Origin: Planctomycetota bacterium
GTDB taxonomy: Bacteria > Planctomycetota > UBA8742 > UBA2392
Direction of reading: 5' to 3'
NCBI GenBank assembly: GCA_016722065.1
Contig: JADKGX010000001.1
Coordinates: 1,674,001-1,738,000, forward strand
Length of the DNA stretch: 64,000 nucleotides
Shown: one piece after another, positions 8,791 to 17,655 of the stretch
Layout: each line of letters begins with the position of its first letter
Position numbering within the stretch: position 1 is the stretch's first letter
Notes under the pieces: generated by a model
What the model saw: the letters and a program-made list of their open reading frames with translations, nothing else
Database searches by the model: none
What the model was told of the DNA's origin: nothing
Translations under genes and position numbers: made by a program

Positions 8791-9633
8791 GTGTCAGTCG
8801 CAAGCACTAAAATGGATCCCTGGCGCGCACTGGACAAGTGGCGCAAGTACGGCGAACTGGGCCCGGGCAACTTCAGCCTGGCCGATAAGCTTCGCCTGGG
8901 CGCCATGTCTGTGGGCACGCGCCTGCTGCTGCGGCTGGCGGGCGCCACACTGCACGTGCAAAGTAGCGGCGATGAAGCCTTTCGCGACGACCTGCTGTAC
9001 TCGCGCCGCAGCTTCATCTTTCTGGCCTGGCACAACCGGGTGGCGGGCCTGTTGACCTATCACGACCTGTTTGGTCGCCGGCGCGTGGATTACCGCCTGG
9101 AAACAATCGTCAGCGCAAGCCGCGACGGAGAACCGCTGGCTAGGCTGATTCGTGAAAACGGCGGCGGCGTGATCCGTGGCAGCAGTTCGCGTGATGGCGT
9201 GGCCGCCCTCAAGCAAGCCATTGACCGCATTTCCCGCGGTTTCAACCTGGGCACCGTAGGCGACGGCCCGCGCGGGCCGCGCTATCAACTCAAGCCCGGG
9301 CCGATCCTGCTTGGCAAACTGACCGGCCTGCCGATTGTGCCCTTCACCTGGGCCTGCAACCGCGTGGCGCAACTGCACCGGGCCTGGGACCAGATGATGA
9401 TTCCACTGCCTTTTGCCAGCATCGAGTATCGGTTTGGCCAGCCCCTGCAGATCGCTCCCGATGCAGGGGCGCGCCAGCTGGTGGCTGCCCGACGCGAAAT
9501 GGAAACCCGCCTGAACGCGCTTACCCAGTGGGCCGATGCGCAAACCGGCGTGGCCTGGCAGATTCCGAAACCCAAGCCGAACGAGATTCTCAAGCGCCGG
9601 CCGCGCCAGGTTCTGGCCGACAAACGCCAGTAG
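8791..9633 (+). CDS. DUF374-type lysophospholipid acyltransferase family protein
   Basis: A 280-residue member of the LPLAT superfamily, DUF374 branch, likely to acylate a lipid A-like or lysophospholipid acceptor at the inner membrane. The catalytic block appears as FLAWHNRVAGLL in place of HxxxxD-type motifs, as is usual for DUF374. It is followed by SASRDGEPLARLIRENGGGVIRGSSSRDGVAAL and by NLGTVGDGPRGPRYQLKPG, the acceptor-site region. GTG 8791 has GGAGG four bases upstream (8782-8786). ATG 8812, seven codons in, has no Shine-Dalgarno sequence but is the alternative start. The C-terminus is basic. Confidence 0.88.
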   Translation: MSVASTKMDPWRALDKWRKYGELGPGNFSLADKLRLGAMSVGTRLLLRLAGATLHVQSSGDEAFRDDLLYSRRSFIFLAWHNRVAGLLTYHDLFGRRRVDYRLETIVSASRDGEPLARLIRENGGGVIRGSSSRDGVAALKQAIDRISRGFNLGTVGDGPRGPRYQLKPGPILLGKLTGLPIVPFTWACNRVAQLHRAWDQMMIPLPFASIEYRFGQPLQIAPDAGARQLVAARREMETRLNALTQWADAQTGVAWQIPKPKPNEILKRRPRQVLADKRQ

Positions 9634-9693
9634 CCGCCCGGCTGTATGTCCGGCCCGGCCAGCCTATGATCAGGCCAACCCGCGAGAACCTGT

Positions 9694-10860
9694 ATGAACC
9701 ATGCCCTGATTGCCGCCGCTGAAAGATTCCGCGACTGGCTGGTGACGACGCGCCGAGACCTGCACCAGAACCCCGAGTTATCGCTGAAAGAAAAGCGCAC
9801 CGGCATGACCACTGCCGACGCGCTGGAAAAGCTGGGCTTGAAGGTGCGCCGCAACCTGTGGGGCGAAGGATTCATCGCTGACCTCGATGTACCCGGCGCC
9901 AAGGGCCGCATTGCCCTGCGAGCCGACATGGACGCCCTGCCGATTCAGGAGTTGAACCAGGTTGACTATTGCTCGCGCGTGCCGGGCGTAGCGCACATGT
10001 GCGGCCACGACACGCACATGACCATGGGCCTGGGTGCCGCGCGGCTGCTGGTGGAACACCGCAGCCAGCTAAAGAAAAACGTGCGCTTCATTTACCAGCC
10101 CAGCGAGGAAACGCCCCCAGGCGGGGCAAAAGGCCTGATTGCCGCTGGCTGCCTGGAAGGCGTAGATGAAGTCTACGGCGTGCACAACCAGCCGCTGCTG
10201 GAAGTCGGCAAGGTCGCCACCTGCACAGGGCCCATGACGGCTGCAGCCGACACGATCCGCATGCGCCTGACCGGCCGCGGCGGGCATGCCTCGCGCCCGC
10301 ATGAAGCGCTGGACCCGATTCCCGCGGCCTGCGCACTGGTTAGCCAGTTGCAATCGCTGGTGTCGCGGCGCGTTTCCCCCAGCGCCCAGGCGGTTGTCAG
10401 CATCACCAGGTTTTCGGCGGGCACCACGCACAACATCATTCCCGACCACGCCGACCTGCTGGGCACCGTGCGCACGTTTGACGCCGCGATTCGCGACCAA
10501 CTGGACCGCGAAATCGGCCAGATGACCGCCGGCGTGGCCGCCGCACATGGCTTGCAGCATGAATATGAGTTTGAGCGCGGCTATGACAGCATTGTCAACC
10601 ACGCCAGCGGTGCCCAGGCGCTGTGCAAAGCCGCGATCGAAGTCGTGGGCGAGGCCAACGTGGACGCCAAGTACCCCGCCCAGACCTGGGGCGAAGACTT
10701 TGCCTATTTTCTGCAGCACCGGCCCGGCGCGTTCTTTGTGGTGGGCAGCGGCAACAAGGCCAAGGGAATCATTGAGCCCGTACACAGCGCGCGCTTCAAC
10801 GTGGACGAATCCTGCCTGGTGATCGGATCGGCCATCCTGGCTAAACTGGCGATGGGATAA
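9694..10860 (+). CDS. M20 family amidohydrolase (hippurate/IAA-amino acid hydrolase-like)
   Basis: A 388-residue metallo-amidohydrolase that would cleave N-acyl amino acids or similar amides. Visible are RDLHQNPELS near 21-30, the RADMDALPIQE segment at 76-86, the metal ligands MCGHDTH (Cys103, His105), PSEET with Glu138/139, GVHNQP (His164), GRGGHASRPHEALDPI of the lid domain, and a C-terminal His in IEPVHSARF. The Cys in CGHD places it in subfamily M20D. The substrate cannot be told from sequence. The stop is 8 bp before tatA, so they may share a transcript. Confidence 0.93.
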   Translation: MNHALIAAAERFRDWLVTTRRDLHQNPELSLKEKRTGMTTADALEKLGLKVRRNLWGEGFIADLDVPGAKGRIALRADMDALPIQELNQVDYCSRVPGVAHMCGHDTHMTMGLGAARLLVEHRSQLKKNVRFIYQPSEETPPGGAKGLIAAGCLEGVDEVYGVHNQPLLEVGKVATCTGPMTAAADTIRMRLTGRGGHASRPHEALDPIPAACALVSQLQSLVSRRVSPSAQAVVSITRFSAGTTHNIIPDHADLLGTVRTFDAAIRDQLDREIGQMTAGVAAAHGLQHEYEFERGYDSIVNHASGAQALCKAAIEVVGEANVDAKYPAQTWGEDFAYFLQHRPGAFFVVGSGNKAKGIIEPVHSARFNVDESCLVIGSAILAKLAMG

Positions 10861-10868
10861 GGTGCAAC

Positions 10869-11090
10869 ATGGCGACTCTGGGGTTCATCAACTTGTCTGT
10901 GCCCGAAATCGCCGCGATTGTGTTTGTCGGCCTGATTGTGTTTGGCGGCAAACTGCCAGATGTGGCGCGCAACCTGGGCCAGACCCTGCGCGAGTTCAAA
11001 GCCGGCATGAACGACCGCAGCGAACCCGGCGACGGCGACGACGAAGCCAAGCGCCGCCAGGCCAAATCCGAAGAAGAGAAGAAACTGTAA
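10869..11090 (+). CDS. tatA: Sec-independent translocase TatA/TatE subunit
   Basis: This 73-residue single-span protein would form the pore-like part of the Tat system for folded proteins. It begins with a short periplasmic stretch and a membrane helix (LSVPEIAAIVFVGLIVFG). The signature hinge and amphipathic helix FGGKLPDVARNLGQTLREFK follows, then a charged Asp/Glu/Lys tail. Length and order are typical of TatA. No tatB or tatC is nearby. Confidence 0.93.
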   Translation: MATLGFINLSVPEIAAIVFVGLIVFGGKLPDVARNLGQTLREFKAGMNDRSEPGDGDDEAKRRQAKSEEEKKL

Positions 11091-11121
11091 GGGCGGCGCT
11101 GGGCCGCCTGCGCCAACCCTG

Positions 11122-12621
11122 CTACGGCACGTTGATCGACAACGTGCGCGTGGCGATGCCGCCGGCGCTGTCACGCACCCGCACCGTAAACGTGTAGAAC
11201 CCGCTTTGGGTGGGCGTGCCCGAGATGATGGTGTAACCCGCGTCAGCTGCGGCCTGGCCGAAATGTATCGGCGCTGTGGCCTGGCCCGCCAGTTCGGTGG
11301 TGGTGAAAATCTGGGCACCGTCGGCGGAGTAACACAGGGCCTCGTATTGCTGCCCGCCAGGCAGGTTGATGGCAACGCCCGCCTGGCCGAACAAGTCGTC
11401 AAACGTACCGCCAACAGGGCGGGCAAATTCGGCACCAGCGCCATAGCCACGCAACACCATGCGTCGGCCGTCGCGACTGCAATCGCCGCCGGTCAAGGTT
11501 GCGCCAAAGGTGCCTGTGGCGGCCACTGGCGTCAGGGTTACGGGGCTGGCGCTGGTCCAGGCTGTGTCCAGCGGCATTGGAAACTTGTGCACGCGGGGCG
11601 CACTGGCGGTTTTCTCGACCAGATACGGCGTGCCGGTTTCCCAATCCACCATCAGCGTTTCGCAGTTCTGGCTGCCACCCGGATAGGTGAAGTAGAAGGC
11701 GTCAAAGGCCAACTGCTGCGGCGTGCCGGGCACGGCTGGCACGGTGGGTTCCTCCACACGCAACAGGCAGCAATCGGTGCGAGTGCTGCTGTTGTCGCCT
11801 GCATCGGCGATGTACAGATACTCCTTGTTCGGGTCCGGGCCGGGGCCGATGGCAATGTCTTCCCAGTCTACCGCCCCAGTGGCCAGCACATACTCCTGCA
11901 ACAATGTGCCCTGGGCGCTGACAGCATACAGGCTAGGTCCGGCACCGCTGTCATCGTGCACCCACAACGCACCCGGGTTCAGGCGCGAGGCACAGATGCC
12001 ACTGACTTCCGCGAGTTTGCCGCCGCCCAGGGATTGGTCCAGGTTGCCCGTGGCCGTGAAACTGCCCCACAACAGCGCGTCATCCTTGGGGTCCAATGAC
12101 AACCCGGGCGGAAGGCTGCCGCTGACGATACTCCAGGAATACCCCACCCCCGTGCCGCCAGTGGCGGAAAGGTTCTGGTTATAGGGCGTGGCAATCGCGC
12201 CCGCGGGCAGGCTGGTAGTCGTAACCACCAAGGCCGTCGAGGGCGAAATCACCATGCTTTGGGGAAAGCTGGCATCGCTGATGCCACTGACCGAACGAAT
12301 CCGGATCGTGAAGGCATAGGTGCCGGCAGCGTTGGGGGTGCCGTGAAAGTTGGTCTGAATCGTGCCGGATGCATCCAGCGACAAGCCAGGCGGCAGCGCC
12401 CCCGCCGAAATGGACCACTCCAGGGGCTGCTGGTCGGCTTCTGCCAGCCCGCCACCTACTGTCAGCACTTCCATGTATGCATCGCCCACGCGCCCGTTGG
12501 GCACGGGCGAAGGAGTGATGGTGTGAAACAGATACCTTGGCCCGCCGCCGTCATCTTTGCTGCCCTGACAGGCCAGCAACATCAGCGGCAGCAGCAACAG
12601 CAGTTTCCACCCGTGGCGCAT
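11122..12621 (-). CDS. Lipoprotein with Ig-like (He_PIG) domains and an inserted propeller-like region
   Basis: A predicted lipoprotein of 499 residues. The signal ends LLPLMLLAC with lipidated Cys18. Residues about 39-125 form one putative Ig (He_PIG) domain, with LEWSISAGALPPGLSLD and GTPNAAGTYAFTIRI. A second such domain starts at about 131 (YSWSIVSGSLPPGLSLD) but is interrupted near residue 195. Its closing half, IISGTPTQSGFYTFTVRVRD, appears only at the C-terminus (464-499). The roughly 270 residues between them look like a beta-propeller, with repeats such as EYLYIADAGDN and GICASRLNPGALWVHDDSG. Function is unknown; surface binding is likely. ATG 12621 was chosen over an upstream GTG at 12648 because it starts the signal peptide. 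Confidence 0.78.
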   Translation of the reverse strand: MRHGWKLLLLLPLMLLACQGSKDDGGGPRYLFHTITPSPVPNGRVGDAYMEVLTVGGGLAEADQQPLEWSISAGALPPGLSLDASGTIQTNFHGTPNAAGTYAFTIRIRSVSGISDASFPQSMVISPSTALVVTTTSLPAGAIATPYNQNLSATGGTGVGYSWSIVSGSLPPGLSLDPKDDALLWGSFTATGNLDQSLGGGKLAEVSGICASRLNPGALWVHDDSGAGPSLYAVSAQGTLLQEYVLATGAVDWEDIAIGPGPDPNKEYLYIADAGDNSSTRTDCCLLRVEEPTVPAVPGTPQQLAFDAFYFTYPGGSQNCETLMVDWETGTPYLVEKTASAPRVHKFPMPLDTAWTSASPVTLTPVAATGTFGATLTGGDCSRDGRRMVLRGYGAGAEFARPVGGTFDDLFGQAGVAINLPGGQQYEALCYSADGAQIFTTTELAGQATAPIHFGQAAADAGYTIISGTPTQSGFYTFTVRVRDSAGGIATRTLSINVP

Positions 12622-12647
12622 TGCGGTTCTCCGAACTACCGCCCGCA

Positions 12648-14525
12648 CTAGTTCTTCTTGTCACTCTTGCCCACGCTGACTTCTTCGTTGTTCAGAAACA
12701 CTTTACCCGGTTCCTGGCGAATCTGGTGCACCGTTTCGGCTCCGTTTTCGGCCTTCAACACCAGCAGAATGCCCGCGATGTTGAACTCGATGCGCCAGGT
12801 GCCCTTTTCTTCGCGGTTGTTGCCGCCCCAGGCCCCGCCGTTGTGCGTCTCGTTGCCGCCGCCATCCACGCCTTTGACGTAATGGTCGCTCTCAAACTTG
12901 TACTGATAGTAGTAGCTGCCGTCGGAACCCAGGTGGTACCAGATTTTCGTTTCCCAGCTTGAACTGTTGCCACTGGCACCGTTGACGGCCTTGTAGCGAT
13001 AGATGTGCAGCACCTTGCCGCCCAGTTGCTTGATCAGATCGCCGCGTTTTTCCTCGGCCTTGGGTTTGGTCATCTGCACCGATTTGATGATGCTGTCCAC
13101 GTAGCCGCGCAGTTTGTCTTTGTCGCCCTTGGCGCCTATGAAGGTCACGCCAATGGAATTTCCAGAGGGCCCCACCAGAATCACCGCCCGCGCGGTGTAG
13201 GTTTCATGGGTGTAATCCTGCGTGACCTTGCCGCCTTCAATTTTCGCGTCGCCGTCGGGCTTCAGAACCACGCCCTTTTCCAGATCGCCCAGGTCCTGGT
13301 CTTCATGCAGAGTCGCTGCAGCCATGGCCGCTGTGTTCAGGCCGGTCTGCAGCATCAGCAGGCCCAGCCCGCGCTGGTCTTCGGGCCGCATGGCAAACAC
13401 GGGCGTCTTGCCGTCTGTACCGCCCTTGATGCCTGCCGGCACAACGAAAGACACGCCCAGAAAATCCGTCTTGAGGCGCTTTTCGCCAGCCACCACCACG
13501 TTGACCTGGATTTCTTCGCCCTCAAGTTTCTCGACTTCCTTTACGTCACTCTTCCAGTTCGGGTCGGCCTGGGCTTTGCGAATCTTGCCCTGGTCGTTGG
13601 ATTCCGTGGGCGCGGCCTCTTTGCCCTCCGGTGCCGCGGGTGTCTTGGCGCTGCCGTCGATCGCCGTTCGCGTGTACTTGGTGCCGTCTACCACAATCTG
13701 GTTGCCGTCCAGCGTCAGGTACAGGGTCTTGGCTTCGCCCTCTTTGGCTTGCAGCACCAGAAAGCCGTACAGCGGGCCGATTTCAACGCGCCAATTGCCG
13801 GCTTCGCGGTACTCGCCTTCACTGTGCGTGTACAGCATCTGGTAAGTGCCGTCTTTGGCCAGCGCACAAGTCAGGGCTTCGCCCTTGGCTTCCGTCTTCA
13901 GGCTTTGGCCACTCAGTTGCCCGCGCCAGAACTCGAGGTCCTTGGCGGAATCCGGCGCCGCCCAGGCCAGGCTCTCCGCAACCGTGGAAACGGCCGCTTT
14001 GGCCTTGGCCGCCGATGTCGAAAGCACACACAGGGCCCAGCCTGCGCCTTTGTCGCCAATCGTTGCCTGGGCGCGGCCGAACACGCCGTCGCCTTCGTAA
14101 TCGCAGGTCACAGTACTGCCGCTTACGGTGTGGGCCCCGGACCGCTCGGCCCAGGCGTTTTCGTCAAGAAACGAAAAATCCATTTCCTGTGCAAACATCG
14201 CCTTGGCATCGGCCACTGTCAGGCCGGTGCGCATGACCAGCACGCCATACTGCTTTGCGCCTTTGAAGACCATGGCGTTACCGGCTTCCAGCATGCTGGC
14301 CTTGAAGCCTTCGGGCACCTTGAAGCTGATGCCGAGACGCGTGGATTTGATGCGCGTGCCGGCGGCATATTCTTTGTCTTTGGCGATTTCGTCGCCTTCA
14401 AGCCCGGCCTGAAGCAGCGCGGGCGCGCCAATGCGGGCGGCAGGCTGGGCCCAGGGCGCAGCGGTGAACAGAAACAGGGGCGCGGCAAGCGCAACTGCGC
14501 GGGCAAGGTGGCTGGCAAAGGCCAT
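12648..14525 (-). CDS. Secreted protein with internally duplicated two-part module
   Basis: A 625-residue protein of no family I recognise. The first 25 residues are a signal peptide ending in a WAQ-type cleavage site. The chain shows an internal duplication. Module A appears as STRLGISFKVPEGFKASM with GVLVMRTGLTVADAKAMF, and again as TDFLGVSFVVPAGIKGG with GLLMLQTGLNTAAMAAA. Module B, a beta-rich part of the form DGTYQMLYTHSEGEYREAGNWRVE, returns as DGSYYYQYKFESDHY with EKGTWRIEFNIAGILLVLKAE. The linkers are Lys/Glu/Ala-rich. GGAG lies just before the ATG. It runs in the same direction as the lipoprotein at 11122-12621 with 26 bp between them, so the two may be co-transcribed. Confidence 0.75.
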   Translation of the reverse strand: MAFASHLARAVALAAPLFLFTAAPWAQPAARIGAPALLQAGLEGDEIAKDKEYAAGTRIKSTRLGISFKVPEGFKASMLEAGNAMVFKGAKQYGVLVMRTGLTVADAKAMFAQEMDFSFLDENAWAERSGAHTVSGSTVTCDYEGDGVFGRAQATIGDKGAGWALCVLSTSAAKAKAAVSTVAESLAWAAPDSAKDLEFWRGQLSGQSLKTEAKGEALTCALAKDGTYQMLYTHSEGEYREAGNWRVEIGPLYGFLVLQAKEGEAKTLYLTLDGNQIVVDGTKYTRTAIDGSAKTPAAPEGKEAAPTESNDQGKIRKAQADPNWKSDVKEVEKLEGEEIQVNVVVAGEKRLKTDFLGVSFVVPAGIKGGTDGKTPVFAMRPEDQRGLGLLMLQTGLNTAAMAAATLHEDQDLGDLEKGVVLKPDGDAKIEGGKVTQDYTHETYTARAVILVGPSGNSIGVTFIGAKGDKDKLRGYVDSIIKSVQMTKPKAEEKRGDLIKQLGGKVLHIYRYKAVNGASGNSSSWETKIWYHLGSDGSYYYQYKFESDHYVKGVDGGGNETHNGGAWGGNNREEKGTWRIEFNIAGILLVLKAENGAETVHQIRQEPGKVFLNNEEVSVGKSDKKN

Positions 14526-14643
14526 GCAGAACTCCAGTCAAGAGCGACCAGGGATTATAGCAGCCCAAGGGGGTACCAAAGCAACGCCCGTTGAGGAATA
14601 AGCCGAAGGGCCCGAAGTTCCAGCCCGAAGCGGAAGCGACGGG

Positions 14644-14712
14644 GTAGTTCGACGGGTGAACTACTCCGGCGCTTGGATCGCTTTGCGATCCAAGCGACCA
14701 TTGCATAGCAAT
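14644..14712. repeat. Cluster of three inverted repeats
   Basis: Three short perfect inverted repeats follow each other in the 237-bp gap between the MacB-type permease and the next gene. They are GTAGTTC/GAACTAC (14644-14664, 7-nt loop), an 11-bp stem GCTTGGATCGC with a TTT loop (14671-14695) and ATTGC/GCAAT with a 3-nt loop (14700-14712). None is followed by a T-run on either strand, so a standard Rho-independent terminator is not supported. They may stabilise the mRNA end or form a small structured RNA. Confidence 0.6.
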
Positions 14713-14762
14713 CTTACGCTCCGGGCCAGGGCGTAGCTTGCGCTTGGGGCTGATGGGATCGG

Positions 14763-16259
14763 TCAGTCGTGGCGCAGGGCTTTTACGGGGTCGATTCTGG
14801 CGGCGCGTCTGGCGGGCAGGATGGCGGCTGCAATCGCTGTTCCGGTGCCCAGTGCCGGGCCGGCGATCATCAGCCACAGCGGCAGCACGAACACCGGCTG
14901 GTCAAAGGGGATGGCGGCTTTTTCGTTGATCAACTGCACAGCCAGCATGTCGCCTGGCAGCATTGCCAGTGCCGCCAGCCCCAGCCCCAGCAGCCCGCCA
15001 ATCAGCCCGATCAGCGCGCTTTCGCACAAGAACACCGTCATCACCTGGGCGTTTGTGGCGCCCACGGCCTTGAAGATGCCGATTTCGCGGGTTCTTTCGA
15101 TTACGCTGGTGATCATGGTGTTGACGATGCCCAGGGTGCTCACAATCAACGCAATGCCGGTCAGAAACGAAATGCTGACCGTGATCATCAGCAGCACGCT
15201 TTCAATCTGTTTCAGCGCGCTGGCAACACTGAACGCCGTATAGCCTTTGTCGCGCAGGGTCTGTTCGACCTCTGGTGCGAACTCGGAATCTGTCACAGTC
15301 ACCAGTGCGCGGGGGTAACCCAACTCCACATTCACGGCGCTGGCCAGAAACAGTTCTCGGGCCGTTTCCTGGGGCAAAAACAGGTCAGCCTGCACGGCGT
15401 TGCCGTCTTCAATCACGTTGAAGGGGTCGCCCGGTATCTGTTCGCGCAGCACACCCACCACCGTGAACTCGCGTTCTGCGGCGCGGCGTTCGTTGCTTTG
15501 GCCGAACTGCTTCAGCAACTTGGGCAACAGCGTCTGCATGGCCTTGCGTTCTTCCTCGGTCAGGTCGCGCAGCATGTCCTGCAGCATGGGCGGGGCTTGT
15601 TGTTCGGGTGTCAGCTCGGTCTGGATGGTCTTGAGCCTGACCTTCTGGCCAATCACCCTGGCGTAGTCGCCATCGTTGAGCATGCCCCACTTGTACAGCA
15701 GATACTCGTGCACAATCGCCTCAGGGGCATTGTCACCGCTGAAGTAGCTTCCGGCGATCACGCGGTCGGCGTAGCGCTTGCGGCCGACATCCACGCCGTA
15801 ACTCAAGGTCGCGGGCGACTGGTGCCCGTTCAGCTTCATCTCATAGCGTTCCACAATCACCGGCTGGATGCTTTCAATGTGCGGCAGTTTCGAAAGCTGG
15901 GCGATTGTTTTGTCGTCAATGGCGTTGGCGCGCCGACCCGCCACCTGGCGGATCTGGCGACGGTTCACGGCCGCGCGGCGCAGGCGGTCGCGGCGGGCGT
16001 CGTTCATTTCGCCACTGATTTCGATTTCGGCGGGGTCATTTGAAAGCTCAATGCCAAAGCCGCCCGTCAAACCAACCTGGCGCAGGTTGTCGGTGCCGCT
16101 GACAGTTTCCGTGACCGCGCGCGACAAGCCCTGGCCCAAAGAGACAATCAGCGTCAGGGCAAACACGCCAATGAACACGCCTGACATGGTCAGGGTGTTG
16201 CGGCCTTTCTTGCGCAGCAGGCCTTCCAGCGCCAGCCACACCATCGCGCCGAGATTCAC
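14763..16259 (-). CDS. MacB-type ABC transporter permease
   Basis: A 498-residue permease with the MacB/FtsX layout. It has one N-terminal helix after a short LEGLLRKKGRNTLTMSGVF segment, then a large periplasmic domain of about 300 residues. Three C-terminal helices follow, with the FtsX signature VIERTREIGIFKAVGATN and a final LPARRAARIDPVKALRHD. With its partner ATPase it would form an exporter or lipoprotein/peptide mechanotransmission complex. GTG 16259 was chosen because it overlaps the ATPase stop by 4 bp (GTGA), a sign of translational coupling; the frame is open further upstream but reads as shadow sequence there. Confidence 0.9.
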   Translation of the reverse strand: MNLGAMVWLALEGLLRKKGRNTLTMSGVFIGVFALTLIVSLGQGLSRAVTETVSGTDNLRQVGLTGGFGIELSNDPAEIEISGEMNDARRDRLRRAAVNRRQIRQVAGRRANAIDDKTIAQLSKLPHIESIQPVIVERYEMKLNGHQSPATLSYGVDVGRKRYADRVIAGSYFSGDNAPEAIVHEYLLYKWGMLNDGDYARVIGQKVRLKTIQTELTPEQQAPPMLQDMLRDLTEEERKAMQTLLPKLLKQFGQSNERRAAEREFTVVGVLREQIPGDPFNVIEDGNAVQADLFLPQETARELFLASAVNVELGYPRALVTVTDSEFAPEVEQTLRDKGYTAFSVASALKQIESVLLMITVSISFLTGIALIVSTLGIVNTMITSVIERTREIGIFKAVGATNAQVMTVFLCESALIGLIGGLLGLGLAALAMLPGDMLAVQLINEKAAIPFDQPVFVLPLWLMIAGPALGTGTAIAAAILPARRAARIDPVKALRHD

Positions 16260-16927
16260 GCGGCCTCCTGCAGCTTGCCGTCGGCCATGCGCACGGTGCG
16301 CTGGGCGTACTGGGTGGCCAGTTCGGGGTCGTGGGTAACCATTACCAGGGCCGCGCCGGCGCTGTGGGCGTCGCGCAGCAGCTGCATGATCTGGCTGCTG
16401 GTGGCGGAATCCAGGTTGCCCGTGGGCTCGTCGCACAGCAGCATGCGCGGCTGGCCGATCAGCGCCCTGGCTATCGCCACCCGTTGCTGTTCACCACCCG
16501 AAAGCTGCGTGGGCCGGTTGTTCACGCGGCTGGCCAGCCCCACTTTGTCCAGCATGGCCAGCGCTTTGGTTTTTCGCGCCGTGCGGGCCTCGCCACGAAA
16601 CACCAGGGGCAGGGCCACGTTTTCCCAGGCCGGCAGCGTTGGCACCAGGTTGAAGCTTTGAAAGATGAACCCGCACACACCGCGTCGGTACAGCGAAAGT
16701 TCACGCGCGTTCATGGTGGCCAGGTCGCGGCCATCGACCAGAATCGAGCCACGTGAAGGCCGGTCCAGCCCGCCCAGCAGGTTCAGCAACGTGGATTTTC
16801 CGGAGCCCGATCGCCCCAGCAGGGCGACAAATTCGCCGGGGGCGACATCCAGGCTTACGCCTGCCAGCGCGGCAATGCCGCCCCGGGCGTATTCGCGCCA
16901 GACATCCTTTGCCGCAACCAGGCTCAT
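16256..16927 (-). CDS. MacB/LolD-type ABC transporter ATPase
   Basis: A 223-residue ATPase of the MacB/LolD class. Walker A GRSGSGKST is at 38-46, the Q-loop FIFQSFNLVPTL near 88-99, the signature LSGGEQQR at 142-149, Walker B MLLCDEP at 162-168 and the H-loop in VMVTHDPELA. It overlaps the permease gene by 4 bp and surely forms one complex with it. The exported substrate is unknown. It is divergent from the lipoprotein gene at 17106, with 178 bp between them in which I see no clear promoter. Confidence 0.94.
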   Translation of the reverse strand: MSLVAAKDVWREYARGGIAALAGVSLDVAPGEFVALLGRSGSGKSTLLNLLGGLDRPSRGSILVDGRDLATMNARELSLYRRGVCGFIFQSFNLVPTLPAWENVALPLVFRGEARTARKTKALAMLDKVGLASRVNNRPTQLSGGEQQRVAIARALIGQPRMLLCDEPTGNLDSATSSQIMQLLRDAHSAGAALVMVTHDPELATQYAQRTVRMADGKLQEAA

Positions 16928-17105
16928 GTGAACGTGCGTGCCTCCGCGCCGTTAGTTTCGTGCAGGCTGATGCCAGGGCCTCGCCTTGGAACGGCAACCT
17001 TCGGCCTTGGAACAGCAGCAAGCCCGGGTCGCGTGGTTCTGTCCATCCCCTGCTTTCTGATTATGCTGTGGCCTGGTGGAAAGTGGCAGCGGCGCAAGGT
17101 GAACG

Positions 17106-17588
17106 ATGAAGCAGCGGCGGACATTCCTGCAACTGGGCCTGCTGGCGGGGCTGTGCCTGGCACTGGCTGGCTGCGGCCCCGGCGCGCCCAATGCCTCCGA
17201 ACGCGAAGCCGCCATGAGGGCCAGCGCCGGCGTGGCCGAAGTAAACCTCAAGAAAATCCGCGACGGCATTGTGGCCTTTCACGCCAAGAACCAGAAAGTG
17301 CCCGACAGCATTGACGACCTGGTGCCCTTCAAGGCCGGGCCCGAGGCCCTGGAACCCAGCGATGATTACGCCGACTTGGGGTACAGCTTTTACAACCTTG
17401 AATTTGACGCCGCGGGCAAGCTGAAACAGGGTTGGCTGGTGGCCACGCCGCGCGGAGACCGCACCGCCATGGTGGTGCGCATGAATGCGGTAAGCGGCGA
17501 GTTTGATTACACCCAGCCCGGCGAGCCCTTGGGCGCCGCACCCGGCCCCGCCAACGGCGCCATTGGCCAGGGTTCCAACGGCAAGTAA
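17106..17588 (+). CDS. Lipoprotein with pseudopilin-like C-terminal region
   Basis: A 160-residue predicted lipoprotein. The N-terminus is basic and hydrophobic, with the lipobox LALAGC (Cys22). The following part, LKKIRDGIVAFHAKNQKVPDS with a later DDLVPF, resembles the stretch of type II pseudopilins where residues from a helix meet a short Pro-containing loop. This may be a coincidence of small helical proteins. It begins a same-strand set with the thioredoxin-like gene (68 bp gap), a CxxC mini-protein and a basic mini-protein. I do not recognise a family. Confidence 0.75.
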   Translation: MKQRRTFLQLGLLAGLCLALAGCGPGAPNASEREAAMRASAGVAEVNLKKIRDGIVAFHAKNQKVPDSIDDLVPFKAGPEALEPSDDYADLGYSFYNLEFDAAGKLKQGWLVATPRGDRTAMVVRMNAVSGEFDYTQPGEPLGAAPGPANGAIGQGSNGK

Positions 17589-17655
17589 CGCCGCGGGAAT
17601 GATTCGGCCCGGCGGCCTGTTTTTGCTATGTTGGAGCCCCCGTTCGGAGTCTGCC

